This document shows, in pieces, positions 38,759-51,128 of a stretch of 64,000 nucleotides of DNA. The translations under genes were made by a program, and so were the position numbers. This DNA is from Steromphala cineraria. Taxonomy: Eukaryota > Mollusca > Gastropoda > Trochida > Trochidae. The notes under the pieces are model-generated. The model did no database searches. It saw only the letters and a list, made by a program, of their open reading frames with translations, and was not told the origin of the DNA. How positions within the stretch are numbered: position 1 is the first letter of the stretch; each line of letters starts with the position of its first letter. The DNA is taken from contig OU744720.1 in the NCBI GenBank assembly GCA_916613615.1, positions 67,348,471 through 67,412,470 on the forward strand, read 5' to 3'.

Positions 38759-40654
38759 ATTTTGGAGAATACCAACAACACAATCTTGATACTCTCGCCA
38801 CAATGGCACTTTATTTCAGTAATGACGTTAGTCAAATGCAATGACCTTTTGTAATGGTTTATATCAACATTGTTTGAGTCTTCCCTAATTGGTTTAACTT
38901 TTATCAGTAATATGTAAATGCAACCATTTGACCGGAGGGTATTTCATGGGTTTTTTAAATCAAAAAGGGTATCTATCGAGATAAAATGTGCAGGTAAAAT
39001 GTTAAGTTCTAATTGTGCTAAATCCGGACACAAAATTAATACAATTGTTTTATACTTAAATTTTCTCATGCACAAACCATTTTCATCCTGCTGTTGGTTG
39101 TTAATTTTTGTATGTGAAATGCCTGTTAGTTGCAATTCAGACTTGTAGTTATTGTCTCTTTTAGGTATTGTCAAAATCATCTTGATTTTATAAATGGAAA
39201 AATGAAACAATTTTCATTAAATTTGTGATACTAGATGTAAGAGGCAAAATGTAGTCGCAAAGCGAAAATACCAGGATTCAGCCTGAGGCCTTTTGTAGCG
39301 ACTTTGGCATGATTTAAAGGATAAAAATTGATTTTGGGGGTCATTTTTTGCACTAAGTCGGTCTGATACCGTTTCATGGAATAAACTTTTTCCACTTTTT
39401 ATTTATATGTTTACTTTTTATGGTTTTCTTCTTCAAGTAGATTTCTTTTCCTATTTATTTTCTTCTCTTCTTTCTTTACCCTAGCTTGCTGTCTGTCAGT
39501 TCTGAAGAAATGGCGCAGTTATCACTTCGACTTTTTGAGTTATGTGGTTTATGAAAATGGTACCTTGTAAAAAGTATCCCGACTGTTTGACTCATTGCGA
39601 GCAATGTTATTCTTTAGCAATGTTATTCTTTAGTCGTAAAGACATTAGTTACATCTACATCTCATGCAAATTCATGAGATCATGAAATTCCATCGTCAAG
39701 TTTTTGAAATATCTTGCCTTGAAAATTCCATTTTTTAGAAAAGGGCAATTTTTGAAAGGTTGCTGCGAAAAATATATTTTGATTTTTCTTCATTCTATAA
39801 CAAACATGTTATTGGACAATGTGTTTGCTAAATTATGTGTTAGTTTCAGTTTTCTGATACCAGTAGTTGCAGAGTGGTGAATCGCCAAGTGTGCATGGCC
39901 TCGAAATCGAGATGGTCGCCAATTGACGTGACCTACGAATTTGCCACTGTTTCCTTTTTTGCATTATTTTTCATTGCGTATCTTTTTAAAAAAAATCAGG
40001 TCTCTAAGTGCTTTTTGAAAGAAAAACAATGTTATTTTTTCGATTTTGGATTCGAACTGGACCTTCAACCAAAAGCTTCGCCTAGCGATTCTATGGTAAG
40101 GGCTACACGTCTGTAAAGTGGGATTGGTTTAAGCCGTTTTGGTTGTAATTTGGTGCAAAGGTTTTGGGAATAATATTAATAATAATAATGATAGTAATAG
40201 TAATAATCGCGCCAATAACAATAGTGATGGCTGAATCCTTAATGATATCAGGTTACCGTATGATGTGTCTCTGAAGCCCTTAATTTCTGTTAACTTGAGG
40301 GTATGGTTTTATGTTTACATGTTGCCTAGCAGCAGTAGTTTCCGATAGTCTTGCGTAGCAGACAATCAGTCACTGTTGTGATTTAAGTGGCAAAATAGAC
40401 ATCCACTTTGCAAGTACAGACGCTCGACTTGACGCTGTCAAGTCAAGTATACCGTTACAGTTTACATTTCATGCTGGCTTCTCCTACAAAACGATTAATT
40501 AATAACGTCAGCTCACACCACGTTAAGCAGTCGTGAAAAACTGGAAATGGAAAGAACACCATACAAATCAAAGTACAAATAAATACAACTAGCTCAAAAT
40601 TAATTTACATCATCACCGTCAAGTTTAAACAAGAAAGTTATTTTCTCGCAAAAA

Positions 40655-41370
40655 CAAATGTCTCCCCTATACACGATTTAAGCTGAATGTTGTTTTTGAA
40701 AATTCCTTGTATTTTTAAACTCAAATAAAGACCATATTCTTTCCATAATACAACAAACTAACCTTTGGATCTATTTATGACAGTAACCTTTCCCTTCAAA
40801 ATGACAAAATCCAAACTGTTGTAGTGGAAAATCTAAGATATATAATTTATTATATTTATATATATATAAGAATTTGAAACCCCCAAAAGGCACATCTACA
40901 TGAGAGAATGTATAGCAAATTTGATGAAGATTGGTCAAGTAATTTCAGTATTAGCTCTATAAACTAACCATACCCTTCAAAACAACAAAGATCAAACTGT
41001 TGCCATGGAAACCCAATTTTTTTTAAAGAGAAGTTGAAACCTCCAAAAAGCACATCTACATGATATGAAGAGGATGAATACCGAACTTGGTGAAGATTTG
41101 ACAAGTAGTTTCAGAGTTATGCTCCGGAAACAAACCCTACCCTTCAAAATGACAGAATCCAAACTGTTGCCACGGAAACTAAATATAATTGAAAAGAGGT
41201 TGAAACCTCCAAAAGGCACATCAACATGATATGAAGATCATGTATACCGAATTTGTGAAGATTGATCAAGTAGTTGCAGAGTTATGCTCTGAAAACAAAT
41301 GGGAACGCCAACGATGACGCCGACAAAACCAATATGTCTCCCGACCCTTCAGGGGGAGACATAATAAAAT
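40655..41370 (-). mobile_element. Pearl-like modular element with three core repeats (unit 1)
   Basis: Its left part carries ATGTCTCCCC (40659) and its right end has the inverted counterpart GGGGGAGACATAATAAAA (41353 onward). Between them are three head-to-tail core repeats of about 167-181 bp, starting at CCCTTCAAAA near 40792, 40973 and 41140 and including CTGTTGCCATGGAAAC and AAAGGCACATCTACATGA. This modular plan, core repeats between short subterminal inverted repeats, is that described for pearl/Helentron-like elements of bivalves. Assignment is by architecture only. Confidence 0.65.
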
Positions 41371-42637
41371 GTAGAACTTATTCGAAACGCTAACAGTCTT
41401 CAGAAAAGAGTGACCTCCCTTTTTTGCATATTGACACTTTTGGTAATGTCCGAGTCCTACTGCAAGTAACATGCTTCGAAATTCCAAAACACATCAGTTC
41501 TACTAGAATTTTAATTAAGAACTAAATCACATACAGGTATATGCAACTGATTTCTAAACATACTATGTTTATGTCTTAATTACCTAACTACATAACTTAG
41601 AAGCAAAAATATATATTAGCTTACATCTACATGAAATGTATTGAAGACTTCAGGAATTTTCAGGATTACCATATATATTTTCAATTACGAATCTTTCCAA
41701 GATTAACCGGATTGAAAAAAATATAAAATCCACAATTCGACACTTGTTTGAACATCGAGGAAGGGAAGTTGAAATATAAAAGAAAAGGGATATGAACATT
41801 GCACAGAACACAATCTAGTTCATCCTCTTTAATTGTAATGGAAAATCTTTTCTGATCAAATGCAAAAATGAAATAGAGACTAACTTATTGACGATATATA
41901 TACATCAGTAACAGAATGAGAAGGTTCAGGAACCGCACATCACCTGATGCATTTGATGTTGGTTAATGGTAATACTTTGTGAGATTGCAAAATCGAGTTT
42001 GACATGTACAAGTTAATGACATTTACAAATGTTCTTTGTTCAGAAACTAATTACTAGTTACTTTGAAATCAAGTGCACATGCGCCTGGTCATAAAATTGC
42101 CCGTGGCATTTTCCATTAATTACTTACTGATCAAAGCTTATTCCAACGATGATTAACGTTTCAGATCAATGTATAGCTCTACTTCTCAAAGAAAAATTAT
42201 TAATCTAAAATCGGAAATGGTGGATTGAGCCATTAAGGTTTAATGATTAAGTTTTTCTTTAGTAAAACCTAATTTATACTATGTAGATTGCTAATATTTC
42301 TAAAGAATTACACATAACAATTTGTTACCTGCCCTTGCTTTGAAATGCTTTTTACTTTACTAAAACGACAAGCCGTCTGAAACATTTGCCATATTTTAAT
42401 CTAATATGACCCAACGTGTGCATGTAGTGAGATGACGAGAAGAGAAAGAGTTATAAGTATACAGCGATAGCTTATATGTTTAGATTTGATAGAGTTGTAA
42501 CATAATTAAATAGAAAAAGAAGAACCGCCCCATATGACCTGAATGCTTCATTAGTCTCAATGATTTCTTATTCACATTAGACAACATACAATCAGCTGGC
42601 TTTTAAAAACCTTTTTATTTCAAACTTAGTTCTACAG

Positions 42638-42737
42638 GAAACATGTTCCAGACAACGGATATAGAAAGCACAAGGGATGTGATTTGAGATCACCAGAGGA
42701 GATTCCTCAAGTCTTGCAATTCTCCGACGTTTACTAG
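42638..42737 (+). CDS. Candidate terminal exon 1b, shorter paralogue
   Basis: Acceptor TTCTACAG, then G plus 32 codons to TAG 42735-42737, beginning KHVPDNGYRKHKGCDLRSPE and ending QFSDVY. Compared with 1a it lacks the last eight residues because of the earlier stop. The unit 2 copy (54061-54160) keeps frame and stop with five nucleotide changes, two synonymous and three replacing residues, so constraint is less clear than for 1a/2a. A vestigial upstream-exon end, AAAGTCTG/GTAAAG, lies 5 kb upstream at 37460-37467 in the same phase. Downstream sequence (ATGCATAAAG) holds only a near polyadenylation signal. Confidence 0.45.
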
Positions 42738-42929
42738 ATTACGTCTCCGGGAAGCCTATATAACATGTCGACTTCAGGAGATCTATAGCGTATTAAAAGC
42801 TTACTGCCATGCATAAAGAAAGCGATTGGAAGATTGTATTGAAACAGTTACAAGTATTAAACAAGTGTTTGCAACTAACGCCGTTGAAATATTTCCAAAT
42901 AATTAAGCAAATGTATTATTCCAATTGAC

Positions 42930-43330
42930 ATTGAGTGCAATGGTTCAAGGGATATGTCTTTATCAAGAATGATGACCTTAAAAATAAAGTCAAGGTCATC
43001 AAAACTGACTGGTGTCTGATGTAAGACATTTGGTGCAGCAGTTCTAGAGATATTGCTTGAACAAGAATGTCAAAAGTGGCGAAAGTGCCGTGGTGACCTT
43101 GAAGTTAAGGACAAGGTCACCAAAACTGAGTGGTGTCTGCGTAACCTCCCTATGTAGGCTGTGACCACATTTCAATTTTCACGACATTAGGTGGAGAGTT
43201 TCATAAGACATAAGGTGTTTCAAAAGTGTTTAAAATGAAGTGGTAACCTCGAAAATTAAGGTCAAGGTCACCCAAAGTGACTGGTGTCTGTTGCAACGGT
43301 TCATTAGATATCGTCTTAACAAGAGTTACA
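42930..43330 (+). repeat. Imperfect repeats between the two tandem units
   Basis: The words ACTG[A/G][C/G]TGGTGTCTG recur near 43003, 43124 and 43277. GTGACCTTGAAGTTAAGG, AAGGTCAAGGTCACC and similar phrases lie between them, so about two and a half diverged copies of a unit of roughly 120-155 bp are present. GGTGACCTT and AAGGTCACC also form local inverted repeats. This lies exactly at the junction of unit 1 and unit 2. Confidence 0.6.
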
Positions 43331-43469
43331 ATAGTGGCCATAGGTGTTAACACTAACACTATAATAACCTTAATATTACTGGATAACTGAAATCCCGACT
43401 GCACCCTATCCAATTAATATACTAATTATTGAAAATGATCAAAGGATTAAATATAGGCAAAACAAAATT

Positions 43470-43716
43470 CTATGGATGTGCTTTCCCGGTCATGATGGCT
43501 GCCTGCCGGATTAGATCACAATGCCTTATCCCAATCACAGCACATACATCGTTCCTCACACTGTCACTAACTTAGCAGAAACCTCCTGCCAATGAATCAA
43601 CTGTCTATCTTCCATCTTGAAGCATATATATAAATTTATTTATATGTATTACTTTTTGTGAATATGCTCTTGTACCACCAATGTGGTTTTATGAGCATAA
43701 AGAATTGAAAAAAAAC
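43470..43716 (+). mobile_element. LINE 3' end (unit 2)
   Basis: Counterpart of 32480-32722. The hairpin is slightly damaged (CCACCAATGTGG) and the tail reads CATAAAGAATTGAAAAAAAA. Confidence 0.5.
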
Positions 43717-45975
43717 TTTTAAGAAATGTAATTGTTGAAGGAAAAAAGCTATAAACAACGACTTTGTAAAATACGCATACAAAAACATGCAGCAATCCCG
43801 GTTATTTTTATCGTCTCATAAGACAGAAGAAAATGTGTCAGTAGAAATATGCATATGGTTAAAATTACATTCTACCTTTTCTGTATTTGAATAGTTGAAA
43901 ATTCAATATCCTCGTATTATTGTGTCAGAATAATGAATTACACTGAGAAATGAAAATCAATATAATTTCATGTAATTCGAGTAATCCATCCCGTTGAGTT
44001 TAGACATCAAATCAGCATTACAGCATTATTTATTTATCTCAGATTTGGGAATAAGACAACATAAATATTAAACATCGTCTAATGACAAAACATGGTCAGA
44101 ATTAACCTCTCTTAATATTTGAAGAGTATTCACTAAAGGATTGAACTAAAATTTATGCCAAATTTCAGTCTATTCCATACAATTTAAATCATGGATATAA
44201 TCTCAGCAACCAGCTGGTAAGAGCATGGTTGTTTGTAATCTGAAATCAAATGTTTATCACCTACATGTAACTTCGTTACAAAGACAATGGTTATTTTCGT
44301 GGGGGAAAAACAGCATAAAAATTTTCTTTCAAATATTTAATATGTCAACATAAATAAATTTACATGAAAAAATGAAACTATTTACATAATATATAGTTCC
44401 TGTAAGAAGAATGATTCATTTGAGGTTTTCCACCAGAGGCAAATATAATATACATGTATATGTATAACAACGAAATTAACATTATATAACATCTAATAAC
44501 TAATGGATTGATGGATGAATTTCTTTTTTAAAAAGAAAATTTCTTTAAAACATTATTTCAGACGTACCATATTCGTTACCAAGTTTGCCTTGATATATTG
44601 ACACGGAGGTAGTTCCATGTGTATATATCTTCTTTGGTAGGAGATGAATGGGTGTAAAGTTGCTTGTGTACGTATGTGTAATGTTTATTTGTATAACCGC
44701 CTCTAAAGTGTGTTTTATCGATGAAAGCAGGTGATTAGCGAGTACACTCACAGTTTGTACCAATGTTGCGGTACTCAAGTAGTATCCACTGCCGTGTACG
44801 AATTGCAAAAGCAAACGTGGCATCGTTAATTACTCAGTAAATAAAACTTCAAATGTATTTTCAATTTTACTTCATCATAGGGAAGAAAGGACGAACGACC
44901 AAAATATGATATTTAAAATGTGCCACTTAAAATAAGCTGAGGAACACTCAAGTGATATTTATCATTAGCATTACCTTTACATATTTGCAGCTCAAAATCA
45001 AACTTATTTTTGAAATTATATTAATACCAATAAGACCATAAATAATCTTTATCAAGATAATATATATTATATATTTTTGTAGTTTAAAATTTTAATCGAA
45101 CTGATAACATTATAACAAAGCAGAAATAAACCAAAGTTTCCTTTTGAAACTGACATCATTTGATTTTGATTTTTAACCCGTGCTATGCTTCAGACATCAA
45201 ATAGGAGTACAATATACAGACACCTGATTTCAGTGTTTATCACGATATGTCAGTAAGTGTCAGAGAGTGTACATTCTTTTCGATACACATCCGATAATAA
45301 TGTCTGTTTTGAGCATTGTGTTGATGTTCATACAAATGTTTTTTTCAACTACAACAATCACCATGTTTGTTATATTTGTTTTTAATGACTGGACTAACCC
45401 TTAAAGAATAGCCAATGACCCTGCAGCTCCTCCGGCTTCATATTCAATTTTGCTTCAGGGTGTGACCTATGTGTTTCCCCATAGAAGAGACGACGAGGTC
45501 ACCAAATGTACACTTCAGAATTCCCATTACTTTAGGAGTTTTACACAACATTCTTTGTTCTAATAAGATGCCAAACGGTCATCAAATCTAAAAGTTCTAA
45601 TCCCTATCATGCAAGAATTGGTATACAAAGTGTCATCATTCCATGCCTAATGCTTCTGGAGAAGAAGACGAAAAAAGGTTTAAGGGCATAGCCTGTGGCC
45701 CGTAGTTGCAAATTATGATCCTCAATAGTCAAGGAGTCTGTATACAAAATGTAAGCGTTATAGCGACAATGCCCCTGGAGGAGAAACTGAAAATACACAA
45801 AGTTAACGGATGAACGGACGCAGCACACAATGCCTTGCCATATGCCCATCGGGCCTTTCATGCCTGATGAAATCGTATATTTATTTTGTGGATTGATATT
45901 GGATACCATTCCAGTTTCAATATGTCTTCGTTTCTTTTTTTGAAATCAAAACTATAATAAAATATTCGATATATA

Positions 45976-46273
45976 TAAAGGACAGTAACATGTTTTTTGA
46001 AAATTTTATACTTTCATTTTCTCACTGCTTATGTATTAATTTGGTAGTGTCAAAAACTCATTACACAAACCAATCATTCATAGTCAAAGGACAAGTTATC
46101 ACGATCCACATAAAGTCCATTGGACGTCATTATCGTGTGAACATCCCTGTGTAAGCAAAAGGAATCGCATGGCTAAATTTTACATTATATATTTGATTTA
46201 TTACTGTTTCATTTGGGTACATTGTCTTTCAATGGGCACCATTTATTTTCTTTTTCCTCACACTGCCTTTTAT
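45976..46273. mobile_element. TTAA-type MITE, degraded copy (unit 2)
   Basis: Counterpart of 34858-35155, beginning TAAAGGACAGTAACATGTTT. The same truncation shows that the insertion and its damage predate the tandem duplication. Confidence 0.75.
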
Positions 46274-46599
46274 TTAAATGACACCAAGTTATGACTGGTA
46301 AACTGGCTATGAGAATAAAGTCTCAACATATGTTGGCGACAATTAACTCCTTGATGATGAAACAGTGTTTAAGGAACCGTTTCCTTAAAAATTCAAAACA
46401 AATTCGATATACGCTGTGTGCAACCATTATCACTAGAAAACCTAACCACTGATTGGTTCCATTTTAGCATCTTACCAACTCCGGAATCACTGTATGTGGT
46501 AACTCACTCTCAAATGATCCGCCCAATGATGTCTGATAGACAACATACAATCAACTTGGTTTTTTAAAATTCTTTAAAATTAACCAAAAAATTCTACAG

Positions 46600-46723
46600 G
46601 AAACGCGTTCCAGACTACGGATATAGAAATCACCAGGGATGTGAGGTGACACCATTAGAGCAGATTCACCAGTACCTACTATTCTCTAGTGTTTACAGAA
46701 TTACTCGGGACTTAAAGCTATAA
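46600..46723 (+). CDS. Candidate terminal exon 2a of an unrecognised gene family
   Basis: Counterpart of exon 1a in unit 2. Acceptor ATTCTACAG, then G plus 40 codons to TAA 46721-46723, beginning KRVPDYGYRNHQGCEVTPLE. All length and frame features are kept. The preceding intron-like 60-90 bp (GACAACATACAATCAACTTG and onward) is also shared with the exons at 42638 and 54061, showing that 1a/2a and 1b/2b derive from a common ancestor with the same splice acceptor. Confidence 0.55.
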
Positions 46724-47591
46724 GAACATGACGGCTCTAGGAGAATTATAATGGAAATAAGAATTATAAAAGAAGTAATTCCTTTGTCTTACCACCGCTT
46801 TTCTTAATTCATCAAGGAGACAAATATGTAAAAACACCAATGAATTCAATCAAAATAAAGTATTTTGATCACAAGCACAGGCATAGACCAAGTTCACATT
46901 GAAACTTCAAATTATTGATATTAAACTCGTATCATCAAAATAGTGTACTTCAACTCTAAATGAAGTTTAAACTTAATCATCATGATCCTGGTGAGATGGT
47001 GGGTTCATGATGCAGCAAGTAGGAAGATAGAAACAGAGAATTAATGATGGAAAGTTGTTTTATTGATTAAAGGGGAAGGCAAACAAACATTCAACTATTG
47101 ACTGAGCTGATGAGAGGCCAAGTCTGCCTTTAAAACATGTTATGTAAACGCGGTGAGCAGGGTCATATTGGATACCTTAGCCCACAATCCGGAAGTCCCT
47201 ATGCCTACAGGTCGGAGCATAAATATCCGCCCGAGTTCTGAGGCACGCCGCCAGAGTTGTTACATTTAGGTTCTATTTCGGGATTTCTTGTTCAGTTCTT
47301 TTATCATTTACATGTCTATTCTTTTAAATATTTTTTCCTGTGTAATTCCTGTGTCAAAGGGTACATTCCGTACCGTAAAAGGTAGATCCACTGGAAGACA
47401 GGAAGGAAATTGAAAGACAATCAATATTTTAAGTATATAACATGTAGATACACATATTTCCTCCCCTATACACAAGGCTAGAGAACCAATAGCCGCCATG
47501 TAATTCAGCAATTCTGAATAGCGTCCTATCTCCATTCATGTCTCATATCAACCTGTAAATCTAAATGTCATCTGCCGTTAATGCCGATTCT

Positions 47592-47941
47592 TTAAAGGGG
47601 CAGTAGCACGTTTTATGATAAATTTATATTTAAAATATTTCACTGATAAATGTAAGTTAATGCTAAATGTATTAATTTGACAGTGTCAAAAATCACTATA
47701 CACAAGCCAATCATCCACAGTCAGAAGACAAAGTATAGAGATTCACATACAATCCATTGGCGGTAATTTTGTGTGAACACCTTTAATTCATCTTTTATGT
47801 AGGAAAAGGGAATCTTATGGCTAAACTTTACATTATATATCTGAATTAGTACTGTATCATTTGTTTAAATACGTTGTCTTTCAATTGGAACCATTGATTT
47901 TTATTTTCCTGACATCACTTTATATTATACTGCACCTTTAA
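47592..47941. mobile_element. TTAA-type MITE, complete copy (unit 2)
   Basis: TTAA at 47592-47595 and 47938-47941. The left end AGGGGCAGTAGCACGTTTTA is intact. The right end is shortened to GTATAATATACTGCACCTTTAA-like sequence, showing partial loss of the inverted repeat since the duplication. Confidence 0.82.
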
Positions 47942-49858
47942 ATTGTTTTAAGTTGTATACAGGAAAAAATCCTCGTAAATACTTACAATGCTACCTTATT
48001 CACGATTCCCACCTGTGGAAAAGGTGAAACTCTAAACCAAATGCAATTTATGAGCCAGTGTTATTTTATTTTCTAAATCGTAATATCGTTCTGAATTGTA
48101 AACTGTAAGCGCATCTGTTCCGTTGTTTCCCGTCATTTACGATATTTTACATATTGTTTTTCATACCTAGTGAAATATTTTGGCGATTTCTGCACTTTTT
48201 TTCAGACAAATTTTAAATAGAATGACTCAATTGGAAAACTCAACGAGATTTTATTGACCAAATTTGGCTGACCAATTTTAAAAGCCAATGCTCTTAGTGT
48301 TAAGCCGAAATCGTTCATTTACATTATCTTATAAACAGAGATCAGTTTTCATGTCCTCTTACTTTTCAATTTCCTCACATTTCCTTGAATACATCAACCG
48401 CTTATTGGCGCTTGTCCTATAAATCCTGAGTACATTAGTTGACAATCTAGTTCATAATCAGTTCTCAGCAGGAAAGTTGAATGTTTTCATTAGGGAGAAT
48501 GCCAACAACAAAATCTTGATACTCTCACCACATACATTGTAGGCACTTTATTTCAGTAATGATGCGTTAGTCAAAGACAATGACCTTTTGTTATGGTTTA
48601 TATCAACATTGTTTGAGTCTCCCATAATTGGTTTAACTTTAATCAGTAATTTGTAAATGCAACCATTTGACCGGAGGGTATTTCATGGGTGTTCTTTATG
48701 AAAAAGTTTATCTATCTCGTCGTATCTATCGAGATAAAATGTGCAGGTAAAATGTTAAGTTCTAATTGTCCTAAATCCCGACACTCGTGCTAATCGTCCT
48801 GATTTTATAAATGGAAAAATGAAACGATTTTCATTAAATTTGTGAAACTAAAAATAAGTGGCAAAATATAGTTGCAAAGCGACAATAACAGATTTCAGCC
48901 CAATATATGAGTGCCTGAGGCCATTGATAGTGACTTTGGCTTGATTTAAAGGAGAAAATACGATTTGGGGGGTCATTTTTTGCACTAAGTTTTGGAAAAT
49001 TACACATGTCACAGCACAGAAACTCTCAACCCTTAAGTCGGTCTGATACCGTTTCATGGAATAAACTTTTTCCACCCATGGAATGAGCTGTTTTTATATA
49101 TTTTTACTTTTTTTGTTTTTTTTCTTTAAATAGATATCTTTTCCCCCTTTTCTCCTCTTCTTTCTGTACCCTTGCTTGCTATCTGTCAGTCCAGAAAAAA
49201 TTGCGCAGTTATCACTTTTAATTATGTGGGTTATGAAAATGGTACCTTGTAAAAAGTATCCTGACAGTTTGACTCATTGTGAGCAATTTTATTCTTTGGT
49301 CGTAAAGATATTATTAACATCTACCTCTCATGCAAATTCATGAGATCATGACATTCTATCGTAAATTGTTTTAGATATCTGACCTTGAAAATTCTATTTT
49401 TTAGAAAAGGGCAATTTTTGAAAGGTTGCTGCGAGAAATATATTTTGATTTTTTTCATTCTATCCAAACATGTTATTGGACAATGTCTTAGCTAAATTGT
49501 GTGTTAGTTTCAGCTTTCTGATACCAGTTGTTGCAGAGTGGTGAATCGCAGTGTGCATGGGGTCGGACTTTTGTAAAAAGGGCTTGAAATCAAGATGGCC
49601 GCCAAACCACGTGACCTACGAATTTGCCACTGTTTCCCTTTTTGCATTATTTTTCATTGCGTATCTTTTTAAAAAAAGTTTTAGGTCTCTAAGTGCATTT
49701 TGAAAGAAAGTTTGTTTTTTTATTTTGGTTTCGAATTAGACCTTCAACTAAAAGCTAGCGATTCTAGGGTAAGGGCTACACTTCTGTAAAGTGATATTGG
49801 TTTCAGCCGTTTTGGTTTTATCATGGTGCAAAGGTTTTCGGAATAATATTAATAATAA

Positions 49859-51004
49859 CTAGAAATATGTGCATGTGATGCACTGTGATGTCCCCCGCTA
49901 ACATTTAATCCGAAAGTGACCCTACCCCCATTATGTACAAATTTCAAATTTCCATGGAAACCAGCAAAATAACAATTCAGAATAACCAAAGTAGCAAAAG
50001 GCACCACTCCCCCAGTAGTTCTAACCACATATCAAGTCTAGTAAAAATATTTTGAATAGTTTTTAAGCTAAAGTACGGAAACAGACCCTACCCCCCATAT
50101 ACACCTAGTTCAACTTGTTTCTATAGAAACCAGAAAAATAATTCAGAATAACTAAAATGGAAAAAGGCACCACTCCACCACTAGGTCTAACCACATACCA
50201 AGTTTCGTAAAATCATATTAAATAGTTTTTGCGATATGGCCCGGAAATGGTCCTCACACCATATGTTCTAAGTTGAAACTGTTGCCATGGAAACCAGGAA
50301 AAATCATATAATTCAGAATGACCTAAATAGCAAAAGCACCACTCCACCACTAGGTCTAACCACATACCAAGTTTCATAAAAAATATTGAATACCTTTTGA
50401 GATATGGCTGGGAAACAGTCCCTACCCAAATATGCACTTAGTACAAACTGTTTCCATGGAAACCAGGAAAATAAAACATTTAGAAAAACCAAAATAGCAA
50501 AAGGCACCACTCCAGCACTAGATCTAACATCATACAAAGTTTTGTGAAAAAATATTGAACGGTTTTGGAGATATGGTCCGGAAATGAAACCCTCCCCCAA
50601 CATGCACTAAGTTCAAAATGTTTCCATGAAAACCAGAAAAAATAAAAAATTCAGAATAACCAAAATAGCAAAAGGCACCACTCCATCACTAGGTCTAAAC
50701 ACATACCAAGTTTCGTGAAAAAATATTGAACGGTTTTTGAAATAGAGGCCGGAAAAGGTTCCTACCCCCAATATGCACTAAGTTCAAATTGTTTCCATGG
50801 AAACCAGAACAAATAAAAAATTCAGAATAACCAAAATAGCAAAAGGCACTACTCCATCACTAGGTCTAAGCACATACCAAGTTTCGTGAAAAAATATTGA
50901 ACGGTTTTTTAAATATGGCCCGGAAAAGAAAGCATTTCGGAATCACGGAATCACGGACGGAGGTGAAAACATTATGTCTACCGAAAAATATTTCGGGGGA
51001 CATA
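49859..51004 (-). mobile_element. Helentron/pearl-like element with six core repeats, unit 2 only
   Basis: Unit 1 reads straight through ATTAATAATAATAATGATAG at this place, so the boundaries are clear. Read on the minus strand the element ends with the hairpin GTGCAT-CAC-ATGCAC, a few bases, and CTAG followed by T, as Helitron-like elements do. Inverted TGTCCCCC and GGGGGACA lie near the two ends. Six head-to-tail core repeats of about 168 bp, each with AGCAAAAGGCACCACTCCA-like sequence, start near 49984, 50150, 50322, 50488, 50660 and 50828. No protein is encoded, so it is non-autonomous. Confidence 0.75.
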
Positions 51005-51128
51005 ATAATGATAGTAATAGTAATAAACGCGCCAATAACAATAATGATGGCTGAATCCTTAATAATATCAGGTTACCGTATGATGTGTCTCTGAAGCCCT
51101 TAATTTCTGTTAACGTGAGGGTAATATA

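Larger units (their letters stand above)
32355..42825 (+). repeat. Tandem duplication unit 1 (~10.5 kb)
   Basis: This unit matches 43345-54270 in direct orientation, from ACTGGATAACT (32384) to about GCCATG[C/A]ATAAA (42806). It contains a LINE 3' end, MITEs, candidate terminal exons at 35474 and 42638, and a pearl-like element. It carries about 1.4 kb (36873-38267) not found in unit 2, and lacks two transposons and a palindrome that unit 2 has. Similarity is mostly high but varies along the length. Confidence 0.95.

Noticed and set aside
40992..41219. Minus-strand open frames within the pearl-like core repeats (also 50313-50603)
   Set aside because: They repeat with the core units and follow repeat periodicity, not codon conservation.
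45607..45909. 100-codon minus-strand frame, and its shorter copy at 34489-34710
   Set aside because: It sits in the near-identical block where any frame would look conserved; no domain and no splice context.
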